Assembly (NCBI RefSeq): GCF_902859645.1
Contig: NZ_CADIJR010000017.1
Coordinates: 1 to 64,000 of the forward strand
Direction: 5' to 3'
DNA length: 64,000 nucleotides
Source of the DNA: Achromobacter insuavis
Lineage (GTDB): Bacteria > Pseudomonadota > Gammaproteobacteria > Burkholderiales > Burkholderiaceae_B
The notes beneath the pieces were generated by a model. The model worked only from the letters and a program-made list of their open reading frames with translations, was not told the DNA's origin and made no database searches. The position numbers and the translations under genes are program-made. Shown here piece after piece: positions 28,644-36,843 of the stretch; the first letter of the stretch is position 1, and each line of letters begins with the position of its first letter.

Positions 28644-29318
28644 ATGATCCGTCATCTGGTCTCTGCCGCAGCCCTCGCCGTGGCAGGCAGCGCCACCGCA
28701 GCCAGCCCCTCCTTCAACTGCGCCAAAGCCACCACCCCCGTCGAAAAATCCCTATGCGCCAACTCGGCGCTGGCAGACCAGGACGCGGCCATCGCGCAGC
28801 AATACAAAGCGGTGCGCGGCAAGCTCGACGCCGAGGCCGCCAAGTCGCTGACCAACGACCAGCGCTACTTCCTGGCGGTGCGCGACCAGATCTATGCCGA
28901 CCCCTACTCCGGCAGCACGCCGGCCAAGGCGATCGGCGCCAGCATGCGGTCCCGCCTGGCGTTCCTGAAGGCCATCAACCCGCAGCCACCCGCCGGCTTC
29001 GTCGGCAAGTGGAAGAACATCGAAGGCGAAATCGAGATCAAGCAGGGCGCCGATGGCCAGTTGTTCGTGGAAGCCAACTCGGCCCAGCCCTACAACGGCC
29101 GCTGGGTCTGCGACCTGAGCGGCAAGGGGGTCGTCTCCGGCGACAGCCTGCACGTCACCTACCAGGATGGCCCGCCCTGGGTGCTGTCGCTGACGCGCCG
29201 CGGCGCGGTGCTGGCGGCCCGCGAGATACCGCCCCCCGGCGTCAAGCAGGACGGCTTCGGCCCGCCCTTCTGCGGCATGAACGGCAGCCTGGGCGAGGAC
29301 TGGTTCGCGGTGCGCTGA
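28644..29318 (+). CDS. Secreted LprI-like (DUF1311) protein
   Basis: A 224-residue exported protein with a signal peptide ending near SATAAS. The N-terminal part matches the lysozyme-inhibitor LprI/DUF1311 pattern: FNCAKATTPVEKSLCANSALADQD with two Cys, then an amphipathic helix and NDQRYFLAVRDQ. The C-terminal half (GFVGKWKNIEGEIEIKQG onward) looks like a small beta-barrel domain with two further Cys. Family members inhibit lysozyme in mycobacteria, but most proteobacterial relatives are untested. A second protein with the same N-terminal domain lies at 50763. Confidence 0.8.
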   Translation: MIRHLVSAAALAVAGSATAASPSFNCAKATTPVEKSLCANSALADQDAAIAQQYKAVRGKLDAEAAKSLTNDQRYFLAVRDQIYADPYSGSTPAKAIGASMRSRLAFLKAINPQPPAGFVGKWKNIEGEIEIKQGADGQLFVEANSAQPYNGRWVCDLSGKGVVSGDSLHVTYQDGPPWVLSLTRRGAVLAAREIPPPGVKQDGFGPPFCGMNGSLGEDWFAVR

Positions 29319-29347
29319 CCAACGACAACACGCAAGGAGCACGCATC

Positions 29348-29755
29348 ATGTTCAGTCATATCACCGTCGGCGTCAGCGACCTGGCGCGCGCCTCGGACTT
29401 CTACGACGCCATCCTCGAGCCGCTCGGCCTGCGCCAGCGGCCGGTCACGCCGGACGGCGGTCCCGCATCGCGCTGCTGGATCGTTCCCGGCGCGACATTG
29501 CCGCGCTTCTATGCCTATGCGCCGTTCAACGGGCAACCCCCGAGCGCCGGCAACGGCAGCATGGTGGCTTTCCTCGCACCCGACGCACAGGCAGTGGACC
29601 GCGCCCATGCCGCCGGCCTGGCCGCGGGCGGCGCGGATGAGGGAGCTCCCGGTCCCCGGCCGCATTACGGCGACGGCTACTACGGCGCCTATCTGCGCGA
29701 CCCCGACGGCAACAAGATCCATCTCGTGTATCGCGGGGATCTTCCCCGGCGTTGA
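29348..29755 (+). CDS. VOC/glyoxalase-family protein
   Basis: A 135-residue single vicinal-oxygen-chelate module opening with FSHITVGVSDLARASDFYDA and closing with the usual LRDPDGNKIHLVYRG. The start has AAGGAG upstream. Metal ligands probably include His4 and a C-terminal Asp or Glu, but cannot be fixed without alignment. Members include lactoylglutathione lyase-like and antibiotic-resistance proteins; this one cannot be assigned a substrate. It is followed by a long palindrome rather than another co-directional overlap. Confidence 0.85.
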   Translation: MFSHITVGVSDLARASDFYDAILEPLGLRQRPVTPDGGPASRCWIVPGATLPRFYAYAPFNGQPPSAGNGSMVAFLAPDAQAVDRAHAAGLAAGGADEGAPGPRPHYGDGYYGAYLRDPDGNKIHLVYRGDLPRR

Positions 29756-29780
29756 GGTATCACATATCGCGATAACGGAG

Positions 29781-29816
29781 TTCATATGACCGCCGCGGCC
29801 GCGGCGGTTATATGAA
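29781..29816. repeat. 36-base near-perfect palindrome
   Basis: Two 18-base arms beginning TTCATAT and ending ATATGAA meet with no loop; only one position mismatches (a G/T pair in RNA). The GC-rich core CCGCCGCGG-CCGCGGCGG is flanked by TATCGCGATA at 29765-29774 and ACATATGT at 29823-29830. It could be a terminator for the VOC gene or an operator for the gene at 29891. Confidence 0.7.
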
Positions 29817-29890
29817 TATGGGACATATGTATTTCTCCCGGCGCGCCGCGCTGGCTAGGATGCAGGCGTCAGTCAATCACCGTATCCATC

Positions 29891-30442
29891 GTGTCCCGCC
29901 TTTCTCCCCCGGATCCGAGCAAGCTCGATCCCGACACCGCCGCCCTCTACCAACAGCTGCTCAAAGACTACGGCCCCTACGCCAACATGCTTGGCGCGTT
30001 CCTGCCGCGGCCGCCGGCGCTCAGGCATCTGTTCTCCTATCTCGTCGCGTCCAAGAAGGATGGCCTGATTTCGCCGCGCCATCTCGAAATCGCCTTGCTG
30101 GCCGCCTCCAAGGCGCATGCCTGCCACTACTGCGTGGCGCTGCATGAACCCAAGCTGGCGTCGCAGGGCATTTCGCAGGAGGCCATCGACCGCCTGCTGG
30201 AACCGCAGGTGCCGGGCCTGGACGACCATGATCTGGCCGTGCGCGACTACGCCGTGGCGGTGACGCTGGACGCCGCGCGCATCAGCGACGAACTGCGCGC
30301 CCGCGTCAGCCGCTATTACGACGAAGCCGGCGTGGTCGAATTGACGATCCGCATCGCGCTGTGCAGTTTCTTCAAGCGATTCAACGAAGCCCTGGAAGTG
30401 CCGGCCGAAGACGTGGTGGCTTTCGAACTGTCGTCCACCTGA
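29891..30442 (+). CDS. AhpD-like / carboxymuconolactone decarboxylase-family protein
   Basis: A 183-residue all-helical protein with the AhpD-type redox motif: Cys78-x-x-Cys81 in HACHYCVALHE, preceded by a conserved acidic residue and followed by His85. The start is GTG with a poor ribosome site. AhpD-like proteins act as peroxidases or thiol-disulfide adaptors; peroxidase-related members are 170-190 residues, matching this length. It lies only 11 bases before the ABC ATPase gene and is probably co-transcribed with the importer, which suggests a linked substrate or redox step (inference). Confidence 0.85.
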   Translation: MSRLSPPDPSKLDPDTAALYQQLLKDYGPYANMLGAFLPRPPALRHLFSYLVASKKDGLISPRHLEIALLAASKAHACHYCVALHEPKLASQGISQEAIDRLLEPQVPGLDDHDLAVRDYAVAVTLDAARISDELRARVSRYYDEAGVVELTIRIALCSFFKRFNEALEVPAEDVVAFELSST

Positions 30443-30453
30443 GCGGGTCCCGC

Positions 30454-31248
30454 ATGTCGAGCGTTTCCGTTCCCAAGCTGCAGGTCCGCGGCATCAGCAA
30501 GCATTTCCATGGCGACCAGGGCAGCGTGCAGGTGCTGGACGACATCAGCCTGGAGGCCGCCAGCGGCGAATTCGTCAGCATCATCGGCCCCTCGGGCTGC
30601 GGCAAATCCACCCTGTTCAACATCCTCACCGGCCTGCTGGAGCCCGACAGCGGCAGCATCGCGCTCGATGGCAAGCCGGTGGCCGACCTGCGCGGCCGCG
30701 TCGGCTACATGCTGCAGCGCGACCTGCTGATGCCCTGGCGCACGGTGCTGGACAACGTGATCGTCGGGCTGGAAGTGCGCGGCACGCCGCGCGCCGAATC
30801 GGTCGAGCGCGCCCGCGAATACCTGCACACCTTCGGCCTGCTGCAGTTCCAGGACAGCTACCCCAAGGCCCTGTCGGGCGGCATGCGGCAGCGCGTGGCG
30901 CTGGCCCGCACGCTGCTGCCCGATCCCGACGTGCTGCTGCTGGACGAACCCTTCTCCGCCCTGGACTACCAGACGCGCCTGTTCCTGGAAACCATGCTCG
31001 CCGACACGGCGCGCAGGCAGGGCAAGACCGTGGTGCTGGTGACGCACGACATCGACGAAGCCATCGCGCTGTCGCAACGCATCTTCGTCCTGAGCGCCCG
31101 GCCCGGCCGCCTCAAGCGCGTCCATGACATCGCGCTGGGCGCGCAGGCATCGCCGCTGGCGGCGCGGCGCGATCCGCGCTTCTCTTCCTATTTCGACACC
31201 CTCTGCCAGGAACTGGACATCCAGACCGGGCAGGCGGAGGCCGCATGA
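30454..31248 (+). CDS. ABC importer ATPase (nitrate/sulfonate/taurine-like)
   Basis: A 264-residue ATPase of the SsuB/TauB group: Walker A GPSGCGKST, LMPWRTVLDNV at the Q-loop region, signature LSGGMRQRVALARTL, Walker B LLLLDEPFSALD and the switch His in VTHDIDEA. It overlaps the permease gene by ATGA. Together with the next two genes it forms a complete importer for a small organic anion or pyrimidine-like solute. Confidence 0.93.
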   Translation: MSSVSVPKLQVRGISKHFHGDQGSVQVLDDISLEAASGEFVSIIGPSGCGKSTLFNILTGLLEPDSGSIALDGKPVADLRGRVGYMLQRDLLMPWRTVLDNVIVGLEVRGTPRAESVERAREYLHTFGLLQFQDSYPKALSGGMRQRVALARTLLPDPDVLLLDEPFSALDYQTRLFLETMLADTARRQGKTVVLVTHDIDEAIALSQRIFVLSARPGRLKRVHDIALGAQASPLAARRDPRFSSYFDTLCQELDIQTGQAEAA

Positions 31249-32072
31249 GCACCACCCTGTCCACGCCCGCGCCCGCCGCGCCGCGTCCGCGCCGCTTGCG
31301 CCCGCCCGTGCTGGTCGCCCAGCTCGCCATCCTGGTCATCCTGTTCGGCAGCTGGGAACTGGGCGTGCGCGCGGGCTACATCAACGGCTTCCTGTTCGGC
31401 TCGCCGGCCGGCGTGGTGGACGCCGCCTGGAAGCTGATCCGCTCCGGCGAACTGGCCGAACATGCGGCCTACACGCTGTGGGCGTCGGCCCTGGGCTTCG
31501 TGGTCGGCACCGCCCTGGGGACCGTGCCCGGCCTGTCGCTGTGGTATTCGCCCTACGCCGCCAAGGTAGTGGAGCCGATCCTGGTGGCCATCAACAGCGT
31601 TCCCAAGATCGCCTTCGCCCCGCTGGTCATCCTGTGGTTCGGCACCGGCGTCATCTCCAAGGTGGCGCTGTCGATCTCGCTGACCGCCATCGTCGCGCTG
31701 CTGGCCGCCTTCCAGGCCGCCAAGGACACCGACCCGGACATCCAGCGCATGATGGTGTCGCTGGGCGCCACCAAGGGCCAGGTGTTCGGCAAGGTGGTGG
31801 TGCCCGCCGCCCTGCCCTACATCATCAGCACCTTCCGCATCAATATCGGCTTCGCGCTGGTCGGCACCGTGGTGGGCGAATTCATTTCGTCCAAGTACGG
31901 CATCGGCCACGTCATCTTCGTGGCTTCGTCGCTGTATGACCTGAACACGGTCTGGGTCGGCATCTTCACGCTCATGCTGCTGGGCTTCGTGCTCTACGCC
32001 GGCGTGGACATCGCCGAGAAACGACTGCTGCGCTGGAAAGACCAGACCTACGCCACCCAATTCAAACTCTGA
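31245..32072 (+). CDS. ABC importer permease (SsuC/TauC type)
   Basis: A 275-residue permease with about six helices and the BPD_transp_1 coupling motif (LGATKGQVFGKVVVPAALPY near residue 170). It overlaps the ATPase gene and precedes the binding-protein gene by nine bases. It belongs to the nitrate/sulfonate/bicarbonate permease group. Confidence 0.93.
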   Translation: MSTTLSTPAPAAPRPRRLRPPVLVAQLAILVILFGSWELGVRAGYINGFLFGSPAGVVDAAWKLIRSGELAEHAAYTLWASALGFVVGTALGTVPGLSLWYSPYAAKVVEPILVAINSVPKIAFAPLVILWFGTGVISKVALSISLTAIVALLAAFQAAKDTDPDIQRMMVSLGATKGQVFGKVVVPAALPYIISTFRINIGFALVGTVVGEFISSKYGIGHVIFVASSLYDLNTVWVGIFTLMLLGFVLYAGVDIAEKRLLRWKDQTYATQFKL

Positions 32073-32081
32073 TCCCGCCCC

Positions 32082-33041
32082 ATGAAGCGTACCCGCCTGG
32101 CGCTCGCCGCCGCCCTGTCTCTTTTCAGCCTGGCCGCCCACGCCAACGACAAAGCCGTGGTGTCCGCGGCGTTCAAGTCGGTCTTCTACCTGCCGGTGTA
32201 CTTCGCCGAAGAGCACGGCTATTTCAAGGAAGAAGGCCTGGACGTACGCATCGACGTCGCCTCGTCCTCGACCAACGCCCTGGCCGCGGTCATCTCCAGG
32301 AGCGCCGACTTCTCGCTGCATGGCCCCGAATGGACCGCCATCTCGTTCGGCCGCGGCGCGCCCGTCAAGGTCGTGGGCGGCACGCTCAACCGCCTGGGCG
32401 TCTGGCTGACGTGCAAGTCCTCCTTCGCCTTCAAGGACTTCACCAGCCTGAAGGGCGCCACGGTCGCCACCGGCGCCATGCCGACCACCAGCACCTCGGC
32501 CTTCCTGAAGATCGTCCGCAAGGCCGGCCTCGATCCGAAGCGCGACCTGAACCTGCTGGAAGTGCCGTTGGGCAACGAGGTCGGCCCGCTGGCGGCCGGC
32601 CAGGCCGACTGCGCCGTGCTGTACGAGCCGGGCGCCTCGCAGGCCGAGGCCCAGGGCTACAAGGTGGTGTCCGCCTTCTCGCGCGAGATCGGCCCCTACA
32701 CCTTCTCGGCCATCTCGACCCGGCAGGATATCGACCCCAAGGTGTCGCAAAAGCTGGTCTCGGGACTGGACCGCGCGCTCAAGGCCATCCGCAAGGATCC
32801 CGAGGCGGCGGTGCAGAGCGGCCTGAAGCTGTTCCCCAACCTGCCGCCCGAGGTGGTGCGCAAGTCGGTGACGCGCCTGATCGAGGACGGCGTGTTCGCC
32901 GACTCCGTGGCCATCCCGCCGCAGGCGCTGACCGATGCGCTGCAGACGCAGGTGGACCTGGGCAACCTGGACAAGATCCCCGCCGATCCGCGCTGGCTGG
33001 ACCTGGACTGGGCCAACCGCATCGCGGGCAAGGCCTACTGA
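32082..33041 (+). CDS. ABC importer substrate-binding protein (NMT1/THI5-like)
   Basis: A 319-residue periplasmic binding protein with a signal peptide (LSLFSLAAHAND). It has the NMT1/THI5-like fold: FKSVFYLPVYFAEEHGYFKEEGLDV at the start (the first half of the pattern), SADFSLHGPEWTAISFGRG and GATVATGAMPTTSTSAF. This fold serves transporters for sulfonates, nitrate, riboflavin and hydroxymethylpyrimidine-like compounds; none can be chosen from sequence. It is the last gene of the importer operon. Confidence 0.9.
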   Translation: MKRTRLALAAALSLFSLAAHANDKAVVSAAFKSVFYLPVYFAEEHGYFKEEGLDVRIDVASSSTNALAAVISRSADFSLHGPEWTAISFGRGAPVKVVGGTLNRLGVWLTCKSSFAFKDFTSLKGATVATGAMPTTSTSAFLKIVRKAGLDPKRDLNLLEVPLGNEVGPLAAGQADCAVLYEPGASQAEAQGYKVVSAFSREIGPYTFSAISTRQDIDPKVSQKLVSGLDRALKAIRKDPEAAVQSGLKLFPNLPPEVVRKSVTRLIEDGVFADSVAIPPQALTDALQTQVDLGNLDKIPADPRWLDLDWANRIAGKAY

Positions 33042-33129
33042 GCGCTGGCGGCGCCGAGCCCGCCGCCGGGCGCGGATGCGGGCCGGCGATCCCCCCGGCG
33101 GCCTGCCCCCGCCGGCTCTTAACAATTCG

Positions 33130-33158
33130 TTGACGCCACCCGGCCTACAGTCCATCAT
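33130..33158 (+). promoter_or_regulatory. Possible sigma-70 promoter for the CLC gene
   Basis: TTGACG is followed after 17 bases by CATCAT in the 171-base gap between the importer operon and the CLC gene. The -35 is good and the -10 weak. Confidence 0.3.
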
Positions 33159-33212
33159 CATCAATCGAAAGCGGGCCCCCGCCGCTCGCCGTCGACAGGA
33201 GCCCATCCTGGT

Positions 33213-34520
33213 ATGAATGAAGCGCCGGCTGACGATCCCCCCGCATCCCTCCCCCGATTCCTGCTCGCCATCCTCCTGACCGGCCTGACCGCCGGCCTGG
33301 GCGGCATGCTGCTGGGCATGTTGCTGCACGCCGTGCAGCACCTGGCGTACGGCTACAGCCTGGACCGCATCGTCGGGACCGAAACCTTCCTCCAGGGCGT
33401 CGAAGCCGCCAGCGACGTCCGCCGCCTGGCGGTGTTGATGCTGTGCGGCCTGGTGGCCGGCGGCGGCTGGTGGCTGGTCTACCGCTTCGGACGGCCGCTG
33501 GTCAGCGTGACACAGGCGGTGCAGGACCCCGCCGCCCGCATGCCGGCCAGGACCACCCTGGCGCATGCCCTGCTGCAGATCGTGACCGTCGGGCTGGGAT
33601 CGCCCCTGGGGCGCGAAGTGGCGCCGCGCGAGGTCGGCGCGCTGGCGGCCGGCGGCGTATCGGCATGGCTGCGCCTGCCGCCCGACCAGCGCCGGTTGAT
33701 CGTCGCGTGCGGCGCGGGCGCGGGCCTGGCCGCCGTGTACAACGTGCCGCTGGGCGCGGCGCTGTTCGTGCTGGAAGTATTGCTGGGCACGTTCGCGTGG
33801 CCCGCGGCGGCCGTGGCACTGGCCACATGCAGCATCGGCGCCGTCGTCGCCTGGATCGGGCTGGGCAACGAAATCCAATACGCGGTGCCGCCGATGACGG
33901 CGGGCGCCAGCCTGATCGTCTGGGCGGTGCTGGCCGGGCCGGTCTTCGGCGTGGCGGCGCACGCTTTCGTGCAACTGACATCGGCCGCGCGGCGCCAGGC
34001 GGCGCGCGGCTGGCGGCTGCCGCTGGCGGCACTGGTGAACTTCACGCTGATCGGCGTCCTGGCGGTCTTCCTGCCGGCGCTGCTGGGCAACGGCAAGGGC
34101 CCGGCCCAGCTGGGCTTCAGCAGCGAACTGACCCTGGGCATGGCGGCCCTGCTGCTGGTGTTGAAGGTGGCGATCACCAGCGGTTCGCTGCGCGCCGGCG
34201 CGTCCGGCGGCCTGCTGACGCCGGGCATCGCCATCGGCGCCCTGCTGGCGGTGGTGCTGGGCGGCGCCTGGAACCTGATCTGGCCCGACGCGCCGCCCGG
34301 CGCCTACGCCGTGGTGGGCGCGGCGGCCTTCCTGGCGGCCTCGATGCGCATGCCGCTGACGGCCACCGTCCTGCTCCTGGAATTCACGCGCGTGGACCAG
34401 GGGTTCCTGGTGCCGATGATCCTGGCGGTGGCCGGCGCCACCGCCACCCACCATTTTTGCGCGGCCCGGACCGCCCGGACGCCGGCAGCGGCTGGCGCGC
34501 CGCTGCGCGGCTCGACATGA
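33213..34520 (+). CDS. CLC-family chloride channel or antiporter
   Basis: A 435-residue membrane protein with about ten hydrophobic helices. CLC motifs are recognisable: GLGSPLGREVAPREVGA at about residue 127 takes the place of the canonical GxxxGREGP, keeping the gating Glu but lacking the GP; LAAVYNVPLGAALFVLE and SGGLLTPGIAIGALL follow. No CBS domain is present. It ends 10 bases before a molybdopterin oxidoreductase gene, so the pair is probably one transcript. Ion selectivity (chloride, nitrate or another anion) cannot be read from the altered filter. Confidence 0.88.
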   Translation: MNEAPADDPPASLPRFLLAILLTGLTAGLGGMLLGMLLHAVQHLAYGYSLDRIVGTETFLQGVEAASDVRRLAVLMLCGLVAGGGWWLVYRFGRPLVSVTQAVQDPAARMPARTTLAHALLQIVTVGLGSPLGREVAPREVGALAAGGVSAWLRLPPDQRRLIVACGAGAGLAAVYNVPLGAALFVLEVLLGTFAWPAAAVALATCSIGAVVAWIGLGNEIQYAVPPMTAGASLIVWAVLAGPVFGVAAHAFVQLTSAARRQAARGWRLPLAALVNFTLIGVLAVFLPALLGNGKGPAQLGFSSELTLGMAALLLVLKVAITSGSLRAGASGGLLTPGIAIGALLAVVLGGAWNLIWPDAPPGAYAVVGAAAFLAASMRMPLTATVLLLEFTRVDQGFLVPMILAVAGATATHHFCAARTARTPAAAGAPLRGST

Positions 34521-34530
34521 AGAGGCTCAC

Positions 34531-36798
34531 ATGACATCACGCAACCTGACCGGCATCCAACGCTACGACGCGCCCGCCGGCGGCTGGGGCGCGCTCAAGG
34601 CCACCGCGCAAGCCATCGCGGACCAGATGCGGATCGCCGAGGCGCCGGTGCTGCTGTTTCGCACCAACAAGCCCGACGGTTTCGACTGTCCCGGCTGCGC
34701 GTGGCCGGACAAGGCCCACACCTCGACCTTCCAGTTCTGCGAAAACGGCGCCAAGGCCGTGACCTGGGAAGCCACCAAGAAACGCGTGACGCCGGAATTC
34801 TTCGCCGCGCACACCGTGACCGAGCTGCTGACCTGGTCCGATCACGACCTGGAAGACGCCGGCCGGCTGACGCACCCGCTGCGCTACGATGCCGCCACCG
34901 ACACCTATCAGCCGATTGAATGGGACGCCGCGTTCCAGCACATCGGGCGCACCCTCGCCAACCTGTCCGATCCGGATTCGGTCGAGTTCTACACCTCGGG
35001 CCGCGCCTCGAACGAAGCGGCGTTCCTGTTCAGCCTGTATGCCCGCGAGTACGGCACCAACAATTTCCCCGATTGCTCGAACATGTGCCACGAGGCCACC
35101 AGCGTCGGGCTGCCGCAGACCATCGGCATCGGCAAGGGCACGGTATCGCTGGACGACTTCGACGCCTGCGACCTGATCATCTCGATGGGCCACAACCCCG
35201 GCACGAACCATCCGCGCATGATGGGCACGCTGCACGAATGCGCCCGCCGCGGCGTGCCCATCATCGTCTTCAACCCGCTGCGCGAGCGCGCGCTGGAACG
35301 CTTCGCCGATCCGCAGAACCCGATCGAGATGGGCACGCTGGGCTCGACCCGCATCGCGTCCACGTACTACCAGGTGCGCGTGGGCGGGGACGCCGCCGCG
35401 CTCAAGGGCATCATGAAGGCGCTGCTGACGCTGGACCGGCAGGCGCCCGGCGCGATCGACCACGCCTTCATCGCCGAACACACCCACGGCTTCGACGCCT
35501 ACGTCGCGGACCTGGACGCCACCGCGTGGGCCGACATCGAGTGCGCCAGCGGGCTGACGCGCGCCAACCTGGAGCAGGTCGCCGCGGCCTACGCCAAGTC
35601 CAACGCCACCATCGTGACCTACGGCATGGGCATCACCCAGCACGCGCGCGGCACCCAGAACGTGCAGCAGATCGCCGCGCTGCTGCTCATGCGCGGCAAC
35701 TTCGGCCGGCCGGGCGCCGGCATCTGCCCGCTGCGCGGCCACTCCAACGTGCAGGGCAACCGCACCGTCGGCATCACCGAGAAGATCGACCCGGTGATGT
35801 TCGACAACATCGAGAAGACCTTCGGCTTCCGGCCGCCCGAGCGCCACGGACACGACGCGGTCGACGCCATGAAGGCGATGGTGAACGGCGACGCCCGCGT
35901 GCTGATCTGCCTGGGCGGCAATATCGCCATGGCGCTGTCCGACACCGAACAATGCGAGACGGGCATGCGCCGGCTGGACCTGGCGGTGCACATGAACACC
36001 AAGCTGAACCGCTCGCACCTGCTGATCGGCCGCGACGCCATCATCCTGCCGGTGCTGGGCCGCACCGAAAGCGACGTGCAGGCCAGCGGCGCGCAATCCA
36101 TCACCGTCGAGGACTCGATGTCGATGGTGCACGCCTCGCGCGGCAAGCTCGCGCCGGCCTCCGAACACCTGCGGTCCGAACCCGCCATCATCGCCGGCAT
36201 GGCGGCGGCGACGCTACCGGACACGCGCGTGCCGTGGCTCCACCTGGTCGAGGACTACAGCCGCATCCGCGACCTGATCGAAAAGGTCTACCCGGACTTT
36301 CGCGGCTACAACGAACGCATCCTCAAGCCGGGCGGATTCCGCCTGCCGCTGCCGCCCACCGAACGCATCTGGAAAACGAAGTCGGGCAAGGCCGAGTTCC
36401 TGCCGTTCAAGGGCCTGCAAGAGGATCCGGGCGCGGTCGCGGCGGGCGCGCTGACGTTGACCACGCTGCGCAGCCACGACCAGTACAACACCACCATCTA
36501 CGGCCTGGACGACCGCTATCGCGGCGTGTTCGGCCGGCGCGACGTGCTGTTCATGCATGCCGACGACCTGGCGCGCCACGGCCTGAAGCACGGCGACAAG
36601 GTGGACCTGCACAGCGGCCTGCCGGGCCAGGCGCACCGCCACCTGCAACTGACCGCGATCGCCTACGACATCGCGCCCGGCTCGGTCGGCGCCTACTACC
36701 CCGAGGCCAACAACCTGTGCCCGCTGGACTACCAGGACAAGCAGAGCGGCACGCCCAGCTACAAGTCGATTCCGGTGGTGATCAGGAAGGCCGCGTGA
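34531..36798 (+). CDS. FdhF/YdeP-type molybdopterin oxidoreductase
   Basis: A 755-residue molybdopterin enzyme of the YdeP branch of formate-dehydrogenase-like proteins. The N-terminal FDCPGCAWPD, the Cys-containing NMCHEATSVG near residue 190 and the GHNPGTNHPRM segment are typical of the branch. The C-terminal molydop-binding domain ends the protein (DQYNTTIYGLDDRYRG, later PGSVGAYYPEANNLCPLD). There is no twin-arginine signal, so the enzyme is cytoplasmic, and only scattered Cys remain where formate dehydrogenases bind a 4Fe-4S cluster. AGAGG lies five bases before the start. YdeP is linked to acid resistance in E. coli; the reaction is not established. Confidence 0.92.
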   Translation: MTSRNLTGIQRYDAPAGGWGALKATAQAIADQMRIAEAPVLLFRTNKPDGFDCPGCAWPDKAHTSTFQFCENGAKAVTWEATKKRVTPEFFAAHTVTELLTWSDHDLEDAGRLTHPLRYDAATDTYQPIEWDAAFQHIGRTLANLSDPDSVEFYTSGRASNEAAFLFSLYAREYGTNNFPDCSNMCHEATSVGLPQTIGIGKGTVSLDDFDACDLIISMGHNPGTNHPRMMGTLHECARRGVPIIVFNPLRERALERFADPQNPIEMGTLGSTRIASTYYQVRVGGDAAALKGIMKALLTLDRQAPGAIDHAFIAEHTHGFDAYVADLDATAWADIECASGLTRANLEQVAAAYAKSNATIVTYGMGITQHARGTQNVQQIAALLLMRGNFGRPGAGICPLRGHSNVQGNRTVGITEKIDPVMFDNIEKTFGFRPPERHGHDAVDAMKAMVNGDARVLICLGGNIAMALSDTEQCETGMRRLDLAVHMNTKLNRSHLLIGRDAIILPVLGRTESDVQASGAQSITVEDSMSMVHASRGKLAPASEHLRSEPAIIAGMAAATLPDTRVPWLHLVEDYSRIRDLIEKVYPDFRGYNERILKPGGFRLPLPPTERIWKTKSGKAEFLPFKGLQEDPGAVAAGALTLTTLRSHDQYNTTIYGLDDRYRGVFGRRDVLFMHADDLARHGLKHGDKVDLHSGLPGQAHRHLQLTAIAYDIAPGSVGAYYPEANNLCPLDYQDKQSGTPSYKSIPVVIRKAA

Positions 36799-36843
36799 CG
36801 CCTTGCCCGCCGCGCGCACCAGCGCAGGCGGGCGCCCCTGATC

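Noticed and set aside
31188-34454. Open frame of more than 1000 codons on the minus strand
   Set aside because: It is antisense to the importer and CLC genes and has the His/Gln/Arg/Gly-rich composition of an antisense shadow in high-GC DNA.
36805-36833. Terminator between the YdeP-like gene and the convergent hydrolase
   Set aside because: GCCCGCC/GGCGGGC can pair, but the loop is long and there is no T-tract on either strand.
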